Position numbers and translations under genes: made by a program. This document shows positions 1 to 6,113 of a stretch of DNA of 6,708 nt, piece by piece; positions within the stretch are counted from its first letter, which is position 1; the number at the start of each line of letters is the position of its first letter. The notes beneath the pieces were generated by a model. The model was not told the DNA's origin and ran no database searches. It saw nothing but the letters and a program-made list of their open reading frames with translations. Source of the DNA: Fidelibacterota bacterium. GTDB taxonomy: Bacteria > Fidelibacterota > Marinisomatia > Marinisomatales > CAZVFT01. The stretch spans positions 1-6,708 of the forward strand of contig JACNLN010000066.1 in the NCBI GenBank assembly GCA_014381485.1, given 5' to 3'.

Positions 1-46
1 GACTTCCGACACCTCCATGAATAACCATTTTAGGTGTTACTGACAC
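1..46 (-). CDS. Partial 5' end of a probable isoaspartyl peptidase/asparaginase-type (Ntn hydrolase) gene
   Basis: Only about 15 codons are inside the window, and the gene continues off the left edge. Read on the minus strand from a GTG at 46, the peptide is MSVTPKMVIHGGVGS. The block MVIHGGVGS resembles the first beta strand and HGG(A/V)G motif at the N-terminus of plant-type L-asparaginase/isoaspartyl peptidases (Asparaginase_2 family), which cleave isoaspartyl dipeptides and asparagine after autocatalytic cleavage. Two in-frame stops (TAA at 53-55, TAG at 50-52) lie just upstream, so the gene must start here. The GTG at 46 gives the usual few residues before the strand; an ATG at 28 is the alternative. 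An AAGGA at 60-64 lies 13 nt before the GTG, which is a rather long spacing. The catalytic threonine would lie outside the window, so the family call rests on nine residues. Confidence 0.42.
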   Translation of the reverse strand, partial: MSVTPKMVIHGGVGS

Positions 47-102
47 TAACTATTAAGTTTCCTTCTTTATCTTGTTAAAAAAATTAAGTCTATTTCGAGC
101 TA

Positions 103-153
103 ATTTCAAACGAATTGTAGATTTCAAACCATCACTTTTAAGAAAATTTCAAA
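103..153. repeat. Three direct copies of ATTTCAAA in the divergent intergenic region
   Basis: The octamer ATTTCAAA occurs at 103-110, 121-128 and 146-153, all in the same orientation, with start-to-start distances of 18 and 25 bp. A related ATTTCGAG lies at 92-99. The copies sit between the divergent left-edge gene and the predicted nrdJ promoter. They could be regulator binding sites, or chance repeats in AT-rich DNA. Confidence 0.35.
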
Positions 154-189
154 ATAATTAAAAATTTTTCCACATTTCCAGAATTGTTC

Positions 190-218
190 TTGCCACCTTT
201 TTTACCGATTTCTATATT
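190..218 (+). promoter_or_regulatory. Predicted sigma70-like promoter of nrdJ
   Basis: A TTGCCA hexamer (190-195, five of six matches to TTGACA) is followed after exactly 17 bp by TATATT (213-218, five of six matches to TATAAT). Transcription would start near 225 and give an untranslated leader of about 85 nt before the nrdJ ATG. It is the best promoter match I found in the intergenic region and points at the only downstream plus-strand gene. It was found by eye and not tested against background. Confidence 0.5.
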
Positions 219-226
219 TGTCACAA

Positions 227-250
227 GAACTTCGCGGGAAATTCACCCGC
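227..250 (+). promoter_or_regulatory. Imperfect palindrome and overlapping hairpin in the nrdJ leader
   Basis: GAACTT (227-232) and AAATTC (239-244) form an inverted repeat matching at five of six positions around CGCGGG. This places an operator-like site right after the predicted transcription start. Overlapping it, GCGGG (234-238) can pair with CCCGC (246-250) across a 7-nt loop in the RNA. No U tract follows directly, so it is not a convincing attenuator. No match to the NrdR box or to a B12-box was seen. The function is unknown. Confidence 0.3.
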
Positions 251-310
251 TTGCCAATTGCTTTTCATTTTTTAATCGTTAATTTACATACATTCTGACA
301 GGGGTTCGCT

Positions 311-2851
311 ATGGCAGAGGTGATGGAATTTGACTTTTTCTATCCTAAAACATCTGATAAACCTTCAAAGGGTATTATCAAATCCAAAATCGATCTCATG
401 GAAATCGATGAGTCGAAATCCTCACCAGAAACTGACTTACCAGAAGTCCTGGGCGAAAAAACACCCCACAATTACACGCTGGAAGGATATTTTGGTAAAG
501 ATGCATTAGGCAAAGAGGTTCTTCAAAATAAATATCTTGCCCCCTGGGAAAAAAGTCCATACGATATGTGGAAGCGGGTAGCCAAAGCCATATCCTCTAT
601 AGAGAAAACGGAGGACCAGACTTTCTGGTATAAAAAGTTTTTCTCAATTTTAGAAGATTTCCGATTTGTTCCTGGCGGTAGAATTATGCATGGTGCCGGG
701 CGGGAAGACATAATTACAACCCTCAATAATTGTTACGTTGTTGCTATCCGTGATGACTCCATTCAGGCAATTTATGACACTATTGTTGAGGAAGCACTCA
801 CCTATAAATTTGGCGGTGGTTGCGGGCACGATCTCAGCATTCTCCGTCCCAGTGGCGATAGTATCGATGGCACCGGAGGTGAATCTTGTGGACCTACTGG
901 ATTTATGAATCTATTTAGCGAAAACACAAATACGATTGCTCAGCATGGTCGTCGTGGTGCCAATATGCAAACCCTGCGTATTGATCATCCAGACATTTAT
1001 AAATTCATCGATATAAAACGTAATCTTCATAGAGTAAAACATTCCAATATATCGGTTCTTTTAACCCACAAATTTATGAATGCAGTCGAAAATGATCAGG
1101 ATTTTGACCTAATACATAAGGGAAAAGTATACCACACAATTAGAGCAAAGGAACTCTGGAACAAAATAATTTCTGCCGCACACGCCAGTGGTGAACCGGG
1201 TATCCTTTTCTGGGATACAATGAAAGAATACCACAATGCTGAATATTGCAGTCCCATTCTGACCACAAATCCCTGCGGTGAGCAACCTTTGCCCGATGGT
1301 GGTTGTTGTAATTTGGGGTCCATTAATCTTGAGAGATTTGTGGATGATGAGGGAAATTTTCACGAGAATAATTTTAAAAAAACTGTTACTATTGCGGTTC
1401 GTTTTTTAGACAATATTATTGACTATAATATAGATCGACACGCACTTGAAGTTCAAAAACAGAATGCCCGAAATGATCGTCGGGTTGGTCTGGGTCTGCT
1501 GGGACTTGGGGATATGCTTGTCAAGATGAAAATTCGATATGACAGTGATCAGGCTCTCGAAATGGTAGATAAAATCGGGAAATGGTATCGTGACACAGCT
1601 TATCAGACATCTATTGACCTTGCCAGAGAAAAAAATCCATTCCCCAACTTCCGATGGGATGGATATAAGAAAAGTAAATTCGTTCAAAATTTTACAGATG
1701 AATTCCGAAGTAAAATTCAAAAATATGGTATAAGAAATTCAACTATCTTAACTGTGCCCCCCACAGGCAGTGGAGCAATCGTAGCTCGAGTGACATCCGG
1801 TATCGAACCGATTTTCAGCACATCATACACCCGCCGTGTCAAACAGAATGACGGATATGGAGATACGTTCAAGGAATTCACTGTGTACCACCCCATTATC
1901 AGCAGGATTTTCGGTGATGACGAAAACTTACCAGGCTATATCGTCACTGCTCATGATATCGATCCTTACTTCCGGATCAAGATGCAGGGTATTATTCAGA
2001 AATATGTTGATTCTTCCATCAGCTCTACAGTAAATCTGAAAAAAGATATTGATGTTGATACCGTGGCAGATATTTATATGACTGCCTATAAAGCTGGTTT
2101 GAAAGGGGTCACAGTATACCGTGAGGGAGCCCGTGAAGGAATTCTAATCACTAACCAGCCTGCCCCACCCGGGGGGCTGGCAGGTAAAGAAAATTTTGAC
2201 AGCACAGAACAAGCTGGATCTTTGGAAGATAAAAAATCCACATTCGTAAAGCCAGAAAAAATCAGAGACCACCCAGGAAAAAAATCCGAAACAGCAACAG
2301 CTTCGAGATTAAAAAAGAAGCCAAGAATCAGACCATCCATCACGAAAGGAATCACTAAGAGAATACGAACTGGAGAGGGATCACTCTATATCACCATTAA
2401 CGAAGATGAACAAGGACTTAGTGAAATTTTCACAACCATCGGCAAAGCAGGCGGTAACGCTGCTGCACAATCTGAAGCTATCAGTCGACTTGTGTCCCTT
2501 GCACTTCGCTCTGGTATTGATGTACACGATGTCATTAAACAACTGAAAGGGATCAGTGGTCCCAATCCCACATGGGAAAATGGGCGACTCATACTATCCA
2601 CCCCTGACGCTATAGGGAAGGCTCTCGAAGATTATCTCGTGAATAAAAATGAAAGCAATATGGAAAATGAGGAGGAAAAATCCAAAACTCCTGTTTTTTC
2701 ACTTGCTGACGAGACATCGGAGAATTCGTCACACATCGATGCGGATTATAATCCACGAACGATGATTACTTGCCCTGATTGCGGAAGTACAGTATACCAC
2801 GAAAATAATTGTGTGATCTGTCACTCTTGTGGATACTCGAAATGTGATTAA
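311..2851 (+). CDS. nrdJ: Adenosylcobalamin-dependent (class II) ribonucleoside-diphosphate reductase
   Basis: This enzyme reduces ribonucleotides to deoxyribonucleotides with a thiyl radical generated from adenosylcobalamin, so it needs neither oxygen nor a separate radical subunit. It has 846 residues, a usual length for the B12-dependent NrdJ family. The catalytic block NPCGE carries N320, radical C322 and E324. C141 (in NNCYV) and C333 (before NLGSINL) are the expected substrate-reducing pair. PPTGSG at 483-488 and SGIEP shortly after fit the substrate-phosphate region. A Lys/Pro-rich linker (about 613-685) joins the barrel to a TSCPD domain (about 685-770). The C-terminal cysteine cluster has C821, C824, C834, C837, C840 and C845; C840-x4-C845 is the likely thiol shuttle. 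No N-terminal ATP cone is evident. The ATG at 311 has AGGGG six nt upstream. Several cysteines usual in the TSCPD domain are replaced. Confidence 0.96.
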   Translation: MAEVMEFDFFYPKTSDKPSKGIIKSKIDLMEIDESKSSPETDLPEVLGEKTPHNYTLEGYFGKDALGKEVLQNKYLAPWEKSPYDMWKRVAKAISSIEKTEDQTFWYKKFFSILEDFRFVPGGRIMHGAGREDIITTLNNCYVVAIRDDSIQAIYDTIVEEALTYKFGGGCGHDLSILRPSGDSIDGTGGESCGPTGFMNLFSENTNTIAQHGRRGANMQTLRIDHPDIYKFIDIKRNLHRVKHSNISVLLTHKFMNAVENDQDFDLIHKGKVYHTIRAKELWNKIISAAHASGEPGILFWDTMKEYHNAEYCSPILTTNPCGEQPLPDGGCCNLGSINLERFVDDEGNFHENNFKKTVTIAVRFLDNIIDYNIDRHALEVQKQNARNDRRVGLGLLGLGDMLVKMKIRYDSDQALEMVDKIGKWYRDTAYQTSIDLAREKNPFPNFRWDGYKKSKFVQNFTDEFRSKIQKYGIRNSTILTVPPTGSGAIVARVTSGIEPIFSTSYTRRVKQNDGYGDTFKEFTVYHPIISRIFGDDENLPGYIVTAHDIDPYFRIKMQGIIQKYVDSSISSTVNLKKDIDVDTVADIYMTAYKAGLKGVTVYREGAREGILITNQPAPPGGLAGKENFDSTEQAGSLEDKKSTFVKPEKIRDHPGKKSETATASRLKKKPRIRPSITKGITKRIRTGEGSLYITINEDEQGLSEIFTTIGKAGGNAAAQSEAISRLVSLALRSGIDVHDVIKQLKGISGPNPTWENGRLILSTPDAIGKALEDYLVNKNESNMENEEEKSKTPVFSLADETSENSSHIDADYNPRTMITCPDCGSTVYHENNCVICHSCGYSKCD
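2155..2180 (+). repeat. GC-rich hairpin inside the nrdJ linker
   Basis: CCAGCC (2155-2160) pairs with GGCTGG (2175-2180), and CCCC (2163-2166) with GGGG (2171-2174), leaving a TG bulge and an ACCC loop: ten G-C-rich pairs in an otherwise AT-rich gene. A competing register pairs CCTGCC (2159-2164) with GGCAGG (2179-2184). It encodes part of the Pro/Gly stretch QPAPPGGLAG (616-625) in the non-conserved linker, where an inserted palindrome would be tolerated. Confidence 0.5.
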
Positions 2852-2861
2852 TCTTTTTTAT

Positions 2862-2884
2862 AAAAAAATGCCCCATTTGGGGCA
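2862..2884 (-). terminator. Intrinsic terminator of the rplM-frr operon
   Basis: On the minus strand the stem TGCCCC / GGGGCA (2879-2884 with 2869-2874, loop AAAT) is followed immediately by seven T (2862-2868). It lies 28 nt past the frr stop codon. On the plus strand the hairpin is followed only by AAAATC, so it looks like a one-way terminator for the minus-strand operon. At best it would be a weak one for nrdJ, which ends 17 nt away on the other side. Confidence 0.85.
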
Positions 2885-2912
2885 AAATCAAAGAGCTAAA
2901 TTCAGATACCCT

Positions 2913-3470
2913 TTATTCTTCCATAAGCTCTTTTTCCTTTTTCCCCAATAATTGATTCAATTCTTCAATATACTTGTCAGTAATCTTCTGAATTTCATCA
3001 TAACCATAATGTTCTTCATCTTCAGAAATCTCGTGATTTCTTTGCATTTCCCGAAATTGGATATTCACATCTTTACGAACATTACGAACAGCAACTCTTC
3101 CATCTTCCACAAGTTGATGAACATACCTGACCAGTTCCTGGCGTCGCTCTTCTGTAAGGTGAGGAATAGGAATCCGAATAATATTGCCATCATTCGAAGG
3201 ATTCAATCCAAGATTTGCTGCTTGAATCTCCTTTTCAATATCGTATAGTATCGTTTTATCATAAGGCTGTACAGTAAGTAGTCTTGCTTCGGGAGCAGTT
3301 ACGTTAGCAAGCGATTTGAGGGGTGTTGAGGTTCCATAATAAGATACCTTAATACTATCAAGGAGGACTGGAGTCGCTCGCCCACTACGGATGTGAACTA
3401 ATTCTTGTCTTGTATGCTCAACAGAAATTTCCATTCGGTGTTTTACATCTTTAAAATATTCTTCCAACAT
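2913..3470 (-). CDS. frr: Ribosome recycling factor (RRF)
   Basis: Together with EF-G, RRF splits the 70S ribosome after release of the finished peptide, freeing subunits for a new round. The product has 185 residues, the standard length. RSGRATP (28-34) lies in the first long helix. LNPSNDGNIIRIPIP (89-103) is the conserved hinge/domain II segment, followed by LTEERR (105-110). VRNVRKD (128-134) in the last helical part includes R129 and R132, the conserved arginines used for 50S contact. The ATG at 3470 is preceded by AGGAG (3479-3483) at 8 nt spacing, located in the last codons of pyrH; the genes are 5 bp apart, suggesting coupled translation. It is the last gene of the operon, with a terminator just downstream. 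Next to pyrH and tsf this is its commonest bacterial setting. Confidence 0.97.
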   Translation of the reverse strand: MLEEYFKDVKHRMEISVEHTRQELVHIRSGRATPVLLDSIKVSYYGTSTPLKSLANVTAPEARLLTVQPYDKTILYDIEKEIQAANLGLNPSNDGNIIRIPIPHLTEERRQELVRYVHQLVEDGRVAVRNVRKDVNIQFREMQRNHEISEDEEHYGYDEIQKITDKYIEELNQLLGKKEKELMEE

Positions 3471-3475
3471 AAATA

Positions 3476-4192
3476 CTACTCCTGGATAAACGTTCCTATT
3501 TTTTCTCCATCTAAAATTTTGTTTAAATTTCTACTTTTACTGACATTGAACACAACTATGGGGATATGATTTTCACGACATAATGTTACAGCCGTAAGAT
3601 CCATCACTTTCAACTCATCCTCAATCACTTGCCGAAATGTTAAATTATGAAACATTTTTGCGTCAGGATATTGGACAGGGTCTTTATCATAAACCCCATT
3701 TACTTTAGTTCCTTTTAATAAAATATCTGCTTCAAGTTCCGTCGCCCGTAGAGCCGCTGCAGTATCAGTACTAAAATATGGATTTCCAGTTCCACCGGCA
3801 ATAATTATCACCCGACCTTTTTCCAAATGTCGGATAGCCCGTCTTCGGATGTATGGTTCAGCCAATTGTGAAATGGTAATGGCAGTGAGTGTTCTTGTGG
3901 TACACCCTTCATTTTCAAGAGCATCCTGAAGGGTGATAGCATTGATAATGGTAGCCAGCATACCAAGATAGTCTGCCGATACCCGATCCATCCCCTTTTT
4001 TTCAGCCATATTTCCACGCAGGATATTCCCCCCTCCAATGACGATTCCAATACTCACCCCCATTTCGTAAACGGTTTTTACTTCTGTAGCAAGATATTTT
4101 GCTCTGGCTGGATCAATACCAAACCCTTTTTGTCCAGCAAGGATTTCTCCGCTGAGCTTCAGCAAAATCCTACCGAAGGAAGGAACTGTCAT
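3476..4192 (-). CDS. pyrH: Uridylate kinase (UMP kinase)
   Basis: This cytoplasmic hexameric enzyme of the amino acid kinase superfamily phosphorylates UMP to UDP with ATP. In bacteria it is usually activated by GTP and inhibited by UTP. The product has 238 residues, typical of the family. KLSGE (12-16) and GGGN (53-56) form the nucleotide/phosphate-binding loops. GTGNPYFSTDTAAALRA (134-150) is the UMP-binding signature, and KGTKVNGVYDKDP (160-172) the ATP-side segment. The C-terminus is complete. The ATG at 4192 is the only sensible start, placing KLSGE at the usual distance, yet no clear Shine-Dalgarno is present in the 15 bp after tsf, only A/T-rich sequence. Translation is therefore probably coupled to tsf or driven by an unstructured leader. 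The stop is TAG, and the frr ribosome-binding site lies in its last codons. Confidence 0.97.
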   Translation of the reverse strand: MTVPSFGRILLKLSGEILAGQKGFGIDPARAKYLATEVKTVYEMGVSIGIVIGGGNILRGNMAEKKGMDRVSADYLGMLATIINAITLQDALENEGCTTRTLTAITISQLAEPYIRRRAIRHLEKGRVIIIAGGTGNPYFSTDTAAALRATELEADILLKGTKVNGVYDKDPVQYPDAKMFHNLTFRQVIEDELKVMDLTAVTLCRENHIPIVVFNVSKSRNLNKILDGEKIGTFIQE

Positions 4193-4207
4193 TTTTTAAA
4201 ATGGAAA

Positions 4208-4825
4208 TTAACTTCCACTGTCAGAGGGGATTCCTTCGCCTACCTCAAAACGGGCAAAACGAGAAATATGGACATTCTCACCAAGAGTGGCGATTGTTTC
4301 AGTTAGAAGTTCCTGAACGGATTTTTCGGTATCTTTGATAAAGGGCTGTTCCAGCAGGCAATTTTCCTGATAATATTTTTCCAAACGACCCTCAACAATA
4401 CGATCAATAACTTTCTCAGGTTTACCCAATAACTTTGCCTGCTCGTTATATATATGTTTTTCACGTTCCACAATAGTTTCTTCCACATCTTCACGTTTGA
4501 TGGTAATCGGATTGGTAGCTGCAATCTGCATAGCTATATCTTTCACAAACGAGGTAAATCTATCGTTTTTCGCCACAAAGTCTGTCTCACAATTTACCTC
4601 CACCATCACGCCAATACGATCTCCTGGATGAATATAAGAAAAAATGATACCCTGATCTGTTTTTCTACTGCTCTTCCGGTCTGCCTTGGCAATTCCAGAT
4701 TTTCGAAGATATTCTACTGCCTTATCCATATCCCCGTTATTAGATTTTAATGCATTCTTACAATCCATCATTCCTGCACCAGTGCGATCTCTCAATTGCT
4801 TGACTGTTTTAGCATCAATCGTCAT
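4208..4825 (-). CDS. tsf: Elongation factor Ts (short form)
   Basis: EF-Ts is the nucleotide exchange factor that releases GDP from EF-Tu. The product has 205 residues: a UBA-like N-terminal domain (TVKQLRDRTGAGMMDCKNAL at 7-26, ending near 50) and a single core. TDFVAKN (81-87) is the signature whose Asp-Phe pair inserts into EF-Tu. It is much shorter than the roughly 280-residue E. coli protein and lacks its coiled-coil insert, resembling the compact Thermus type; no truncation is implied. The frame stays open up to 4885, but that extension lies inside rpsB and has no similarity to EF-Ts. The ATG at 4825 gives the canonical N-terminus, overlaps the last 11 bases of rpsB, and has AAAGGAG 12 nt upstream. 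Confidence 0.96.
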   Translation of the reverse strand: MTIDAKTVKQLRDRTGAGMMDCKNALKSNNGDMDKAVEYLRKSGIAKADRKSSRKTDQGIIFSYIHPGDRIGVMVEVNCETDFVAKNDRFTSFVKDIAMQIAATNPITIKREDVEETIVEREKHIYNEQAKLLGKPEKVIDRIVEGRLEKYYQENCLLEQPFIKDTEKSVQELLTETIATLGENVHISRFARFEVGEGIPSDSGS

Positions 4826-5702
4826 TTGATTCGTCAGCTCCTTTACTCTCCTTACTTTCTGCCGGAGTTTTCTTCTTCTCCACATCTTTACTTGTAGTTT
4901 CTGTTACTTCATCCTTTTCAGATACAGAGATTTTTTCCTCGCTTTCCATACTCTCCTCTTCCGATTCCGCACCTTCTGATTTCCCCGCTTCAAGATCCGA
5001 AACTACCTCCTCATCTTTGGGATAAGGAATGTCCTTGACCTCACAAATTGCCTTCGATAGTTCTCCGATAATGAGTTTTACCGCTCTGATGGAATCGTCA
5101 TTAGCAGGTATGGGATAATCAACCTGTTTTGGATCAGTGTTTGTGTCAACAATTGCAACTACCGGAATAGTCAAGTGACGCGCTTCCTTGACAGCAATCA
5201 TTTCGTGGTGGGTATCTGCCACAATCAGAGCATCAGGAATGCGACGCATATCTTTGATTCCACGATGTTGATCCTGAAGACGGATCATTTCACGTTCAAG
5301 AGAGAGTAATTCTTTCTTCGTCACATTTTCATATAGTGGACTCGATTCTTTCTCAAGAGACTGCAACCGCTTGATACTTTTTCGAATCGTGGAAAAATTC
5401 GTCAGCGTTCCCCCCAACCATCTCTCCACAACATAAAACATTCCACATTTGTCCGCCTCTTGTTGAACGATATCTTTAATGGTCTTTTTTGTACCAACGA
5501 ATAAAATTTCCCCTCCATTTTCCACAACTTCTTTAAGAAAATGTATTGCTTTTTCAATGTTATAAAGAGTTTCATCGAGGTTTATAATATTAATACCTCT
5601 CTTTGTCATCAATATGTACGGTTTGTAATTGGGATGCCACTTTCTTTTTATGTGACCAAAATGAGCACCCGTGCTTAATAGATCATCAAAGGTAAGTTCC
5701 AA
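4815..5702 (-). CDS. rpsB: 30S ribosomal protein S2 with long acidic C-terminal tail
   Basis: S2 binds late to the back of the 30S subunit and is needed to recruit S1 in many bacteria. The core spans about residues 1-225: LLSTGAHFGH (8-17), LFVGTKK (67-73), ERWLGGTLTNF (93-103), and IPVVAIVDTNTDP (179-191) followed by the conserved IPANDDSIRA (198-207). From about 228 to 295 there is a low-complexity Glu/Ser/Lys/Asp tail with no recognisable fold, making this 295-residue protein longer than the E. coli one (about 240). The start codon is TTG at 5702: the next Met is residue 32, inside the conserved core, and a GAGGAG stands 6 nt upstream. It starts 12 bp after rpsI; its end overlaps tsf by 11 bp, the usual rpsB-tsf pair. 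Confidence 0.96.
   Translation of the reverse strand: MELTFDDLLSTGAHFGHIKRKWHPNYKPYILMTKRGINIINLDETLYNIEKAIHFLKEVVENGGEILFVGTKKTIKDIVQQEADKCGMFYVVERWLGGTLTNFSTIRKSIKRLQSLEKESSPLYENVTKKELLSLEREMIRLQDQHRGIKDMRRIPDALIVADTHHEMIAVKEARHLTIPVVAIVDTNTDPKQVDYPIPANDDSIRAVKLIIGELSKAICEVKDIPYPKDEEVVSDLEAGKSEGAESEEESMESEEKISVSEKDEVTETTSKDVEKKKTPAESKESKGADESNDD
4838..4844 (-). promoter_or_regulatory. tsf ribosome binding site inside rpsB
   Basis: The minus-strand sequence AAAGGAG lies within the last codons of rpsB, 12 nt before the tsf ATG at 4825. The spacing is somewhat long but usable. It supports the start inside the rpsB overlap rather than the longer open frame. Confidence 0.6.
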
Positions 5703-5708
5703 AGACAG

Positions 5709-5714
5709 CTCCTC
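5709..5714 (-). promoter_or_regulatory. Strong Shine-Dalgarno that fixes the TTG start of rpsB
   Basis: GAGGAG on the minus strand directly follows the rpsI stop codon TAA and ends 6 nt before the TTG at 5702. Upstream in frame lies only that TAA and one CTG, so the TTG is the only well-placed initiation codon. Confidence 0.8.
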
Positions 5715-6110
5715 TTATCTTTTCGAAAATTGAAATGCCCGTCGAGCCCCGCGCAGCCCGTATTTCTTTCGTTCCTTTTCTCTTGGATCCCGGGTTAATA
5801 AACCGGCTTTCTTGAGCGGAGTTCTATAATTTTTATCCAGATCAACGAGAGCTCGAGCAATCCCGTGAGATATTGCTCCAGCCTGTCCCGATAATCCACC
5901 ACCTTCTACATTCACAATGATATCAAATTTCTTATCCTCAAAATCAACTACATCCAGTGGATGCGCTGCAATTTTTTTCTGACTCACACGACCAAAATAA
6001 TCATCCAAATTATGTTTATTAATGACAATTTTTCCATTTCCGTCTTTTAATTGGACACGAGCAACCGATGATTTCCGTCGCCCTACTTTTAAGATGTTAA
6101 CATTAGCCAT
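5715..6110 (-). CDS. rpsI: 30S ribosomal protein S9
   Basis: S9 is a 30S head protein whose C-terminal tail reaches the P-site tRNA. The product has 131 residues, the usual bacterial length. The N-terminal GRRKSSVARV (10-19) and the family signature GGGLSGQAGAISHGIARAL (70-88) are both intact. The basic C-terminus ends FSKR, with the terminal Lys-Arg that contacts tRNA. The ATG at 6110 has AGAGG (6119-6123) 8 nt upstream, lying in the end of rplM only 3 bp away. The rplM-rpsI pair is almost universal in bacteria and the two are surely co-transcribed. Confidence 0.97.
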   Translation of the reverse strand: MANVNILKVGRRKSSVARVQLKDGNGKIVINKHNLDDYFGRVSQKKIAAHPLDVVDFEDKKFDIIVNVEGGGLSGQAGAISHGIARALVDLDKNYRTPLKKAGLLTRDPREKERKKYGLRGARRAFQFSKR

Positions 6111-6113
6111 TAA

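Noticed and set aside
31..50. Imperfect inverted repeat TTAGGTGT / ACACTAA
   Set aside because: It overlaps the probable start of the divergent left-edge gene and has GTGT-ACAC polarity opposite to NrdR boxes; explained well enough as coding sequence or chance.
166..174. TTTTCCACA, matching a relaxed DnaA box
   Set aside because: It is a single copy in AT-rich DNA, with no cluster and no origin-associated genes nearby.
231..241. TTCGCGGGAAA, identical to a eukaryotic E2F site
   Set aside because: The window is clearly bacterial; the similarity is coincidental.
47..310. Cobalamin riboswitch or NrdR box in front of the B12-dependent reductase
   Set aside because: No B12-box-like conserved core and no paired ACAC...GTGT NrdR sites were found; the predicted leader is only about 85 nt, too short for a cobalamin riboswitch.
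2086..2355. Minus-strand 89-codon open frame across the nrdJ linker
   Set aside because: It is a shadow of the plus-strand coding sequence with no recognisable domain.
4826..4885. Twenty-residue N-terminal extension of EF-Ts beginning MWRRRKL
   Set aside because: It lies in another frame of the rpsB tail, has no similarity to EF-Ts N-termini, and a canonical start with an RBS exists at 4825.
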